Source: JBHIBC01 sp046758905
GTDB taxonomy: Bacteria; Acidobacteriota; Polarisedimenticolia; Gp22-AA2
DNA: 25,228 nt
Direction: 5' to 3'
NCBI GenBank assembly: GCA_046758905.1
Contig: JBHIBC010000043.1
Span: 1 to 25,228 of the forward strand
A model generated the notes under the pieces. That model searched no databases. It saw only the letters and a list, made by a program, of their open reading frames with translations, and was not told the origin of the DNA. Shown here piece after piece: positions 7,099-13,099 of this stretch; positions within the stretch are counted from its first letter, which is position 1, and each line of letters opens with the position of its first letter. Both the position numbers and the translations under genes were made by a program.

Positions 7099-8634
7099 TC
7101 ATCGATCCAGGAGCCGCCGGAACGCTTCCTCGCCGCGCAGCGAGTCGAAATCGGCCTCCCCCTCCAGGAGATCGGTCGGCAGGTACCCGTGCCCCCGGGC
7201 GCGGGCGAGGCTCTCGATGGCCGAAGCGCCGTCGCCCAGCAGAGCCTGCGCCCTGGCCAGGCGGTAGTGGGCGATCCCGAGGTCGCAGCCGGCGATCCGC
7301 TCGGCCGCCAGCCTGAGGGCGCGCGCCGCCTCGGACCCGCCCCGGACGCGGCGCCGGCCGTTGGAGGTGCGCCGGCGCGCGAGCCGCAGGGCGGCATCGC
7401 CCAGATCCAGCGGGTCCTCGCGGGGGTCGGAACGCAGGATCGCCTCCTCCAGGACGAGTGCCGCGTCCTCCTCCCGTCCCCGCGATTCGAGGATGTCGGA
7501 CAGGCGGCGGGCCAGGCGGACCGGCGCGAGCGGGCGATCGCATGCGGAGCGGAGCAGGGAGAGCACCTTGCGCTCGCGGCCCTTGGCGGAGAAGTAGCGG
7601 ACCAGATCCTCGTAGGCGCGGAACAGGAACTCGCGCCCCTTGGCGGGGCCGTCGTACTCCCCCGGGACACGATCGACCAGGGTGCTCAGGAAGTATTCCG
7701 CCTCCGCCTGTCTCCCCACCTTCATCAGACAGAACCCCTTGCCGTACAGGGCCAGCAGGGTCGGCAGGGAGGCGTTCTCCGGGATGGTGATCCGGCCGTA
7801 GAGGTCGAGCGCGGCCTCGTACTCGCCCGCGATCACCATGAGCGCCGCGGCCCCCAGCAGCGCCCGGTCCCGGCCGTAGTCCCAGTTCTCCAGCAGGCTG
7901 TCGTAGGCGAGGCGCGCCATCGACATGCTGCGCGCCTTCACCAGGTTCGCCGCAGCCCCGAGCTGCGGCGCGATCGCCTCGTGATCGAGGTCGACCGCCT
8001 GGCCGTACAGCTCCTGCGCCTCGCCGTACCTGCGCAGCTCGCTGAGGGTGTCGGCGAGTCCGGTCAAGACCGGGGGCGAGCCGGGGGCGATCGCCGCGGC
8101 GCGCCGGCAGGCCTCCAGCGCCTCGTCCAAGCGACCCAGCAGCCGGAGGATCGAGCAAACGGCCAGGTGGCCGTCGACCAGCGCCGGGTCGAGCGAGGCG
8201 GCGAGGCGCGCCTCCTCGAGGGCCGGACTCAGACGGTCGGCGGCGGCGAGCGCGGCGGCGAGAGCCGCGCGCGCGCGGGCGCTCTGAGGGGCGAGGGAGA
8301 CCGCCCCGCGTCCGTCCTCCAGGGCCGACGCGATCCGCTCCGGCGTCTCGTCGATGCCGAGGGCGTACCGGTAGGCCGACGAGCGGGCGAGGCCGGCACG
8401 GGCGTCGGGCAGGTCCGGGTCGATGGAGAGCGCCTTGCGGAACAGGCGCTCGGCCTCCTCCTGGTCCTCCGGGCGCGGCCGTGAGAGGTACTCGAGACCC
8501 CGGCGCAGGTACTCGGCGGCGCTGAGCCTGCGGGATTCTCTCGGCGGGGAGTCGGGCTCGAGGGCCGCGGGCGCGGCGAGCTGTGGGTGTGCGGCGGCGG
8601 CCAGGGAGAGGGCGGCGGTGAGGCCGTGCCTCAG
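7099..8634 (-). CDS. Exported tetratricopeptide-repeat protein with apparent CTG start
   Basis: About 511 residues. The N-terminus (LRHGLTAALSLAAAAHPQLA) is a signal peptide. After a linker, TPR-like helical pairs fill most of the protein, e.g. AAEYLRRGLEYLSRPRPEDQ, AERLFRKALSIDPDLPDA, DEALEACRRAAAIAPGSP, EAQELYGQAVDLDHEA and AAALMVIAGEYEAALDLYGR, ending with FDSLRGEEAFRRLLDR. TPRs mediate protein-protein contacts. There is no in-frame ATG, GTG or TTG near the signal peptide. The best candidate is CTG at 8634-8632, overlapping the TGA of the upstream TPR gene (CTGA), which implies coupled translation. The frame stays open upstream to 9174, but that part is a shadow of the other TPR gene. Partner unknown. 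Confidence 0.7.
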   Translation of the reverse strand: MRHGLTAALSLAAAAHPQLAAPAALEPDSPPRESRRLSAAEYLRRGLEYLSRPRPEDQEEAERLFRKALSIDPDLPDARAGLARSSAYRYALGIDETPERIASALEDGRGAVSLAPQSARARAALAAALAAADRLSPALEEARLAASLDPALVDGHLAVCSILRLLGRLDEALEACRRAAAIAPGSPPVLTGLADTLSELRRYGEAQELYGQAVDLDHEAIAPQLGAAANLVKARSMSMARLAYDSLLENWDYGRDRALLGAAALMVIAGEYEAALDLYGRITIPENASLPTLLALYGKGFCLMKVGRQAEAEYFLSTLVDRVPGEYDGPAKGREFLFRAYEDLVRYFSAKGRERKVLSLLRSACDRPLAPVRLARRLSDILESRGREEDAALVLEEAILRSDPREDPLDLGDAALRLARRRTSNGRRRVRGGSEAARALRLAAERIAGCDLGIAHYRLARAQALLGDGASAIESLARARGHGYLPTDLLEGEADFDSLRGEEAFRRLLDR

Positions 8635-9137
8635 AAGCCGTTCGAGCCGTCCCGGACGAACAGCGACACCAGCCGATGCCGCATGCGCCCGAACAGACGA
8701 TTGACCGGGTGGGACCGCGGCAGGAAGGAGAACATCGGCTCGCCGCGCTTGTCGTAGCGGTCCAGCTCGTCCCGGATGCGCCGGTGCCCCGGGCTCAGGC
8801 TCAGTCCTCTTCGGAACGCCTCGAACGCCTGCGCCTTGCGGCGGTTCCTCAGGTGGACGATCCCGAGGTTGCAGTAGAGATCGGGATCGAAGAACTCCCG
8901 CTGGACCGCCTGCTGGCAAAGCCTCGCCCCTTCCTCCGACCTCCCGCTGGCCAGGGTCAGAGCCAGGCCGAGGTAGGAGACGAACTTCATCCGGGGGCTC
9001 TTGGTCCCTTCCCGACGCTCCTCGTCGATCGCCGCCCGGAACTGGACGATCGCCTCCTGGTACGTCCTCCGCTCCAGGGCGGCGAGCCCCATCCGGAAGC
9101 ACTCGTCGGAGCCGGCGGATTGCTGCGCGCCTGACAT
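8631..9137 (-). CDS. Cytoplasmic tetratricopeptide-repeat protein
   Basis: 168 residues with about three TPR units: FRMGLAALERRTYQEAIVQF, VSYLGLALTLASGRSEEGA, and LYCNLGIVHLRNRRKAQAFE with AFRRGLSLSPGHRRIRDELD. No signal peptide or membrane segment. The basic C-terminal tail (SHPVNRLFGRMRHRLVSLF) is the kind of linker that might contact membrane or partner. GAGGG lies just 3 bases from the ATG at 9137, a short spacing, but a promoter fits well upstream. Its stop overlaps the apparent start of the exported TPR gene, so the two are likely made together. Role unknown. Confidence 0.8.
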   Translation of the reverse strand: MSGAQQSAGSDECFRMGLAALERRTYQEAIVQFRAAIDEERREGTKSPRMKFVSYLGLALTLASGRSEEGARLCQQAVQREFFDPDLYCNLGIVHLRNRRKAQAFEAFRRGLSLSPGHRRIRDELDRYDKRGEPMFSFLPRSHPVNRLFGRMRHRLVSLFVRDGSNGF

Positions 9138-9180
9138 CGTCCCTCGCGGGCGGTGGCCCGGAATCCGTAATCATGGCCCC

Positions 9181-9208
9181 AATATAGCCCCGGGTCGGGG
9201 GGAGTCAA
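9181..9208 (-). promoter_or_regulatory. Sigma70-type promoter of the TPR pair
   Basis: Minus strand: TTGACT (9203-9208), a 16-base spacer and TATATT (9181-9186). The transcript start would fall near 9174, about 37 bases before the ATG at 9137. Confidence 0.68.
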
Positions 9209-9274
9209 CCGCGGCGGCCGGGGCCCGCTCGGGCGCGAGTGCCCCGGGTCGCGGTCGGCAGAGCGCGGCCGGGG

Positions 9275-9314
9275 AAGAAAAGGGCCGCCCGCCACCGGCC
9301 GGTGACGGGCGGCC
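9275..9314 (-). terminator. Intrinsic terminator of the H1-like gene
   Basis: Inverted repeat 9283-9298 with 9299-9314: 16 positions with one mismatch, its centre acting as the loop. On the minus strand it is followed by CTTTTCTT (plus-strand 9275-9282). It lies 40 bases beyond the stop of the gene at 9355. Confidence 0.7.
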
Positions 9315-9354
9315 TCGACTGGTTTCGGGCTCGCGCGGGCGCGGAGCTTTCCGG

Positions 9355-9789
9355 CTATTCCTCCTCGTCGGTCCCGAAGTCGTCGAGATCGTAGCTCGGG
9401 GAGGAGCCCCCCTCGCCCGGGGTCTCCCCTATGGAGGGCGCCGGCGGGGGGGTGAAGACGGGAGCCGGGGGTGCCGGTGGCTCGGGCTTCTCGACGGCGG
9501 CCGGCCGGGGAGCCGGCTTGGGACGCGGCGCGCGGGCGCGCGCCTCCCTGCGCCGGGCCGGCTTGCGCTTCGGCGCCCTGCGGCCGGCTGCCTTGCGCTT
9601 CTTGCGGGACGCCCTGGCGCGTATGGCCTTGCGCCGGGTCGCCTTTCGGGCCGGTTTCCTCCTGCGCGCGCGCGCCCTCCTGGGCAGACCTCTCCTGCGG
9701 GCCGCCCTCCTGGACGCCTTCCTGCGCGAAGCTCTGCGGGTCGCCTTCTTGCGCCGCGGCGCCTTGCGCTTCGCTCTCTTCTTCGCCAC
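9355..9789 (-). CDS. Histone H1-like, Lys/Arg/Ala-rich basic protein
   Basis: 144 residues. Residues 1 to about 95 are almost entirely Lys, Arg and Ala (MAKKRAKRKAPRRKKATRRA and onward), like the tails of eukaryotic H1 and bacterial H1-like proteins such as Hc1/Hc2 or AlgP. A Pro-rich stretch follows (about 96-120), and the end is acidic (YDLDDFGTDEEE). It probably binds and compacts nucleic acid electrostatically; the acidic tail could modulate this. Start is GTG with a full AGGAGGG site (9797-9803) 7 bases upstream. Own promoter and terminator, so monocistronic. The low-complexity composition makes homology weak evidence, but the ribosome site and flanking signals support a real gene. It could also be an RNA-binding protein. 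Confidence 0.75.
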   Translation of the reverse strand: MAKKRAKRKAPRRKKATRRASRRKASRRAARRRGLPRRARARRRKPARKATRRKAIRARASRKKRKAAGRRAPKRKPARRREARARAPRPKPAPRPAAVEKPEPPAPPAPVFTPPPAPSIGETPGEGGSSPSYDLDDFGTDEEE

Positions 9790-9851
9790 GGTGTCACCCT
9801 CCTGAGTGGTATGCAGGTCCTGATCGGTGTCGGGATCGCGGTTGGCGAGTC

Positions 9852-9881
9852 AATACATCACAAGGTCTCGGCCGCTGTCAA
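9852..9881 (-). promoter_or_regulatory. Sigma70-type promoter of the H1-like gene
   Basis: Minus strand: a consensus TTGACA (9876-9881), an 18-base spacer, then TGTATT (9852-9857). It sits in an AT-richer patch of the 160-base spacer between the methyltransferase and the H1-like gene. Confidence 0.6.
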
Positions 9882-9951
9882 GACGCAGTTCCGGCGGGGC
9901 GGCCGCACCCTCCGGGCCGGCCCCGCGGACGAGCCGGCCGCGGGGCATCCC

Positions 9952-10875
9952 TCACTCGAGGGTGAACCGGGGCTTGGGGGCGGGCCGGGCCGTCCTGGGG
10001 CGCACGACGGTACGCGCGACCACCTTCTTCTCCATGAGGATCTCGCGCATGGAGTTCTTCAGGAAGTAGGCCTGCACGATCCGCAATCCGGCGAACATCT
10101 TCTCGATGTCGCGATTCTGGTAGACCTGCCGGAGCATCAGGCGGCCCGGGAGCGGGGCGCATGAGATCCTCTTCTCGTCGAGGATCCGGTAGCGGCGCGG
10201 GGAGACCGGGTCCTCGAGGGTGCGCGCGTCGAAGTAGGAGAGCAGCGTCCCGCCGGGCCTCAGGACGCGCCGGACCTCGGCGGCGATCATCCGGACCGGA
10301 TCGGGGGCGTAGTAGTTCAACACGTCCCAGGCGACGACGGCGTCGAACGCCTCATCGGGGAAGGCGAGGCGGGTGGGCAACCGGGTCCCCCAGGAGGCGC
10401 GTGAGCCGGCCCGGCCTCCCGCCGGACCGGGGGGACGGAGCTTCGGACCCGGAGCCGCGGGGGCGGCCCCGTGCCCGGGGAACGAGCGCGGCGGCAGCAC
10501 GATCCGCCTCGAGGGCCGGGCACCGACCTTCCCGCCCAGCGCGGCCGGCGCGGCGGCGCCGCCCGGGGGCCGGGCGGCCGGCGCCGGCGCCGCCGGTCTC
10601 GCGGGCCCGGGCTGCGGCGGGGGGCGCCTGGGAGGATCGGGTCGCTGCATGCTCTCGGCCATGCTGAGCAGATCCTCGACCTGCACCTTGCAGCCGGCCC
10701 GTGCGAAGAACTCGATGTTGGATCCTGACAGATGCCCCAGGTCGAGGATGAAGGGGCGCGGCGCCCCGCGCAGGCGCTTCAGGAAGGTGGCGAAGATATG
10801 GGATCCGAACACGGCGACGGACGTGGTGCCGTCCGAGGCGCCGCCGCCGATCCGCCCCCGCAACAGGTGGAGCAT
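9952..10875 (-). CDS. Class I SAM-dependent methyltransferase with Pro/Ala-rich insert
   Basis: 307 residues. Rossmann-type methyltransferase signatures: motif I ILDLGHLSGSN (43-53, a variant of DxGxGxG), an acidic end of beta-2 (QVEDLL, 65-70), FDAVVAWDVLNYY (177-189) and VLRPGGTLLSYFDA (204-217). Between beta-2 and the FDAVVAWD strand lies about 90 residues of low-complexity Pro/Ala/Gly/Arg (76-168), unusual inside this fold. A normal FPDEAFDAVVAW segment resumes at 172, so the frame is continuous, not broken. The C-terminus ends in a basic tail after MEKKVVARTVVRPRT. It follows the bactofilin gene by 76 bases and may be cotranscribed. The ATG at 10875 has no good ribosome site, though GGGAGGG about 23 bases upstream lies in a small hairpin. 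Substrate unknown. Confidence 0.75.
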   Translation of the reverse strand: MLHLLRGRIGGGASDGTTSVAVFGSHIFATFLKRLRGAPRPFILDLGHLSGSNIEFFARAGCKVQVEDLLSMAESMQRPDPPRRPPPQPGPARPAAPAPAARPPGGAAAPAALGGKVGARPSRRIVLPPRSFPGHGAAPAAPGPKLRPPGPAGGRAGSRASWGTRLPTRLAFPDEAFDAVVAWDVLNYYAPDPVRMIAAEVRRVLRPGGTLLSYFDARTLEDPVSPRRYRILDEKRISCAPLPGRLMLRQVYQNRDIEKMFAGLRIVQAYFLKNSMREILMEKKVVARTVVRPRTARPAPKPRFTLE

Positions 10876-10951
10876 CGAGAGTCCCGACGAGGGAGAACCC
10901 TCCCGCCGGGGGCCGCGGCCCCGGGCGGGACAGGCGCGCTCGCGGCCGGGC

Positions 10952-11458
10952 CTAGATCCGGGGTCCCTGGGTCTTGAGCGCGGCGTCCTCTTTCACCTCG
11001 GGGATGCGCCGCACCTCCTCCGCCTTCGGGACGCCCGGCCTGCGGGCCGCGTCGGCCGCGCCGCGCTCCATGTCGACGCTTCCCTTGAAGTGCGCGCCGT
11101 CCGCGATGGTGATGCGGGGCGAGGCGATGTCGCCGACGAGGCGCCCGGTCGGCGTGATCTCGACGCGCTCGGCCGCGCAAGCGTTGCCCGAGACCTCGCC
11201 GGCGATGACGATGGTCTTGGCGTAGAGATCGGCCTTGATCTTCCCGTTCGATCCGATCATCAGGTTGTGCTCCCGCAGCTCGATCTTCCCCTCGACCCGG
11301 CCGTCGATCGTCAGGTCCTCGTCGCCCTGCAGCTCGCCCTTGATGCGGATCGAGGGGCCGATGTTCACGAGCCGGCCGCCCCGGCCCATCTCGTGGCCGA
11401 GGGCCTGACCCACCGGTGCCTCACCGGGACGGGTGGTATTGTCTCTCTTTTCCCACAT
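10952..11458 (-). CDS. Bactofilin (polymer-forming cytoskeletal protein)
   Basis: 168 residues. The central beta-helix domain (about 28-135) shows the repeated strand-turn pattern of bactofilins: NIGPSIRIKGELQGDEDLTI, DGRVEGKIELREHNLMIG, KADLYAKTIVIAGEVSGN, VEITPTGRLVGDI and ADGAHFKGSVDM. Disordered charged tails flank it. Bactofilins polymerise without nucleotide and organise envelope or cell-shape machinery, usually at the cytoplasmic membrane. I chose the ATG at 11458 (MWEKRDN) because GGAGG at 11464-11468 is 5 bases upstream; an upstream in-frame ATG at 11551 has no ribosome site. Upstream of the methyltransferase, same strand. Confidence 0.9.
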   Translation of the reverse strand: MWEKRDNTTRPGEAPVGQALGHEMGRGGRLVNIGPSIRIKGELQGDEDLTIDGRVEGKIELREHNLMIGSNGKIKADLYAKTIVIAGEVSGNACAAERVEITPTGRLVGDIASPRITIADGAHFKGSVDMERGAADAARRPGVPKAEEVRRIPEVKEDAALKTQGPRI

Positions 11459-11731
11459 CGGGGCCTCCTTCAAGAAGGATTCCAGTTCCGCGTGGCCGTT
11501 CGTCTGTTCCGGAAGCCGAGCTCCTCCCGGAGAAGCTGGCGAGGTATCCATCGGTGCCGCCCGGCTGCCCGCGGGCCGATGGGCAGTGGAGAGGCCCAGG
11601 GAGAGCGCCGAGGCCCTCGAGCCAGGAAAGCCTTCCTCTGCGCCGGTGCCGCTCTTTGAAGGCGCCGGACTCTAGCACAGGGTCCATGGAGCGTCAAGGA
11701 ACGTCCCCCGACCGTCATTCTACCGGCGCCA

Positions 11732-11760
11732 TATATAATAGCGGCCTTTCCCCGGGGCAA
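11732..11760 (-). promoter_or_regulatory. Candidate promoter for bactofilin
   Basis: Minus strand: TTGCCC (11755-11760), a 17-base spacer and TATATA (11732-11737). This implies a leader of roughly 265 bases. On the plus strand the same AT-rich block holds a perfect TATAAT (11734-11739) without a good -35, so direction is uncertain. The stretch 11459-12013 holds no gene I can support. Confidence 0.4.
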
Positions 11761-12013
11761 GTCATTCCCGCGAACCTCCCGATCCCGGCGGCCGCACCGG
11801 GAGGTGGTCCTCCACCCACCGAGCGGGCGGTATGCGCGGGCGGATCGCCGGAACGAGGCGTCGCTCAAAGCACGAGCGCCTCCGATGGCGCGGAAGCGGC
11901 CGACGGACGGTGGGTTTCATCACGGGCTCCCTCGAAAGCGCCACCGCGCAAGGCGTTCATTCGGTCGCCGGAATGTAAAACTGTGCCGCAGAGAAGAAAG
12001 GATTATTTTCTGG

Positions 12014-12041
12014 TTGACTCGGACAAGTTTCGTCGTAGTCT
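12014..12041 (+). promoter_or_regulatory. Promoter of the candidate small RNA
   Basis: TTGACT (12014-12019), a 16-base spacer and TAGTCT (12036-12041), inside an AT-rich patch (about 11975-12045) that contrasts with the GC-rich surroundings. The -10 is weak (T, A and final T match) but resembles TAGCCT and TAGAGT at other promoters here. A transcript would start near 12048. Confidence 0.5.
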
Positions 12042-12174
12042 AGTGTCAGAAGATCGGCACCCTGATCCTGCTCTCTGTGTCGCTTCAAAACGGTCGCTGA
12101 GCAGGCGCAAGGGCCATCCGGTCCGCGGCGAGCCGGAGGGTCCGAGCCCCAGCGACCGGCTTTCGCTCCCTCCG

Positions 12175-12199
12175 ACGAGCAGGGCGACCTGCTCGTTTT
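12175..12199 (+). terminator. First terminator hairpin of the small RNA
   Basis: Perfect 9-bp stem ACGAGCAGG (12175-12183) with CCTGCTCGT (12188-12196), a GNRA-type GCGA loop (12184-12187), and a TTTT run at 12196-12199 that starts with the last stem base. Confidence 0.65.
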
Positions 12200-12202
12200 A
12201 GC

Positions 12203-12238
12203 GGGGCGGCGTCTCGAGCCGAGACGTCGCCCCTTTTT
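12203..12238 (+). terminator. Strong intrinsic terminator, second in tandem
   Basis: 14-bp stem (12203-12216 with 12220-12233, one G-U pair) closed by a 3-base loop and followed by TTTTT (12234-12238). It sits only 3 bases after the first hairpin's T run. No protein gene precedes it on this strand, which is the main reason to propose an RNA gene upstream. Confidence 0.85.
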
Positions 12239-12274
12239 GTCGCCGGCGGAAGACGGGTCCTTCCGCGCCCCCGA

Positions 12275-12303
12275 TTGACACTCCCGGGGCCATCTGCTAA
12301 TAG
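12275..12303 (+). promoter_or_regulatory. Sigma70-type promoter of the HU gene
   Basis: A consensus TTGACA (12275-12280), a 17-base spacer and TAATAG (12298-12303). The transcript would start near 12310 and carry a leader of about 55 bases with AGGAG at 12352-12356. Confidence 0.68.
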
Positions 12304-12364
12304 GAGGCTCCGGCCTGCCGAGATCCACACGGCTCAACCAGCGGTTCAACCAGGAGACGTTGCG

Positions 12365-12637
12365 ATGAACAAGGCCCAACTGATCAAGCGTGTCGCCCGG
12401 GACATCCGGATGAGTCGGGTCAAGGCCGCGCGCGTCATCGATTCACTGCTCGAGCACATGACGCGCGCGCTCCGGAAGGGGGAGCGGGCGAGCCTCGTGG
12501 GCTTCGGGACCTTCACGGTAGCGAGACGTCGGGCCCGCACCGGCAGGAACCCACAGACGGGGGAGCCGATCCGGATCCCCGCGCGACGCGTGGTCCGGTT
12601 CACTCCGGGCAAGGCGCTCCGATCCCAGATCCGATAG
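12365..12637 (+). CDS. HU/IHF family DNA-binding protein
   Basis: 90 residues, standard HU length. Starts MNKAQLIKRVARDIRMSRVK, the helical dimer part. The signature GFGTFTVARRRARTGRNPQT and GEPIRIPARRVVRFTPGKAL is the beta arm that grips the minor groove and bends DNA. Works as a homo- or heterodimer to organise the nucleoid. The start is fixed by AGGAG 8 bases upstream of the ATG at 12365; the frame extends further 5' but that part overlaps the promoter. It has its own promoter downstream of the tandem terminators. HU and IHF subunits cannot be separated by sequence alone, so I give no symbol. Confidence 0.95.
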   Translation: MNKAQLIKRVARDIRMSRVKAARVIDSLLEHMTRALRKGERASLVGFGTFTVARRRARTGRNPQTGEPIRIPARRVVRFTPGKALRSQIR

Positions 12638-12643
12638 AGGACG

Positions 12644-12667
12644 CCGTCCGCCTGCGGCGGTCGACGG
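12644..12667 (+). terminator. Possible weak terminator after HU
   Basis: CCGTCCGCC (12644-12652) pairs with GGCG (12656-12659) and GACGG (12663-12667) around a TGC loop with a 3-base bulge. Only a poor T run follows, so termination would be partial. Confidence 0.35.
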
Positions 12668-12674
12668 AAGTTGC

Positions 12675-12703
12675 TTGACGCAGGTCGGGGCCTATATTAG
12701 CCT
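12675..12703 (+). promoter_or_regulatory. Candidate promoter for the small membrane protein
   Basis: TTGACG (12675-12680), a 17-base spacer and TAGCCT (12698-12703); TATATT overlaps at 12693-12698 but would be too close to the -35. Leader of about 78 bases to the ATG at 12788. Confidence 0.45.
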
Positions 12704-12787
12704 TGCCCCCCGCTCGCGAGGGGGAGCGACGTCGTCGCCGACGGCCGCCCCCTTCCACGAGGCGGCTCGCGGAGGGATGAGCGGCTC

Positions 12788-12961
12788 ATGGACATCTTCC
12801 TGCTCTTCGCCGTCATTTTCGTCTCGGTCCTGTTCGGCCTCGGGGTGAGCGCCCTGCTCCTGTCCCTGCTGTTCAGGCTCATGCTGAAGATGTCGGGGTG
12901 CCGGCCGGCGCCCGTGCCGGTCGCCCCGGCGAGCGTTCCCTCCGAGGCTCCCCCCGCATAA
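12788..12961 (+). CDS. 57-residue single-pass membrane protein, unknown function
   Basis: Starts MDIFLLFAVIFVSVLFGLGV and continues SALLLSLLFRLMLKM, one long hydrophobic helix of about 27 residues, then a Pro/Ala/Val-rich tail (CRPAPVPVAPASVPSEAPPA). A Cys lies just after the helix. Third codon positions are almost all C or G, as in neighbouring real genes. GGAGGG at 12771-12776 lies 11 bases from the ATG, rather far but usable, and a promoter fits upstream. I do not recognise a family. Small inner-membrane regulators or complex subunits often look like this. Confidence 0.6.
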   Translation: MDIFLLFAVIFVSVLFGLGVSALLLSLLFRLMLKMSGCRPAPVPVAPASVPSEAPPA

Positions 12962-13099
12962 GGGGACGACGATCCCCCTCCCGCGCACAGCACCTGCCAG
13001 GCCACAGAGGGCTTGATCCGCCCCGGAGGGCGGGCACGCGCGCGCAGGCTCGAGATCGCCCGGGCCGGACGTGCGGCGGTGAGGCGGGTGGTGCCGGGG

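Larger units (their letters stand above)
12048..12238 (+). ncRNA. Candidate structured small RNA (unassigned)
   Basis: No protein-like frame fits, yet the stretch is rich in pairing. A 9-bp stem CGGTCGCTG (12091-12099) with CAGCGACCG (12150-12158) encloses GGGCC (12111-12115) with GGTCC (12139-12143, one G-U) and CCGG (12118-12121) with CCGG (12133-12136). CCTGCTC at 12067-12073 can pair with GAGCAGG at 12099-12105 or 12177-12183. The 3' end is a GCGA-loop hairpin plus T run, then a second strong terminator. Length about 150 or 190 nt depending on which is used. Candidates include 6S RNA, the Acido-1 motif or another small RNA; an attenuating leader for HU is possible but HU has its own promoter. 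I could not match a family by eye. Confidence 0.5.

Noticed and set aside
7086..7110. Tandem ATCGATC repeat at the 3' end of the TPR gene
   Set aside because: Only two copies, overlapping the stop codon; no sign of a recombination site or array.
8635..9174. N-terminal extension of the exported TPR protein back to an ATG at 9174
   Set aside because: It overlaps the other TPR gene throughout in another frame, has no ribosome site, and would bury the signal peptide inside the protein.
11416..12201. 261-codon frame crossing the bactofilin leader and the small RNA
   Set aside because: No domain, no ribosome site, runs through promoter-like AT-rich sequence and into the first terminator hairpin.
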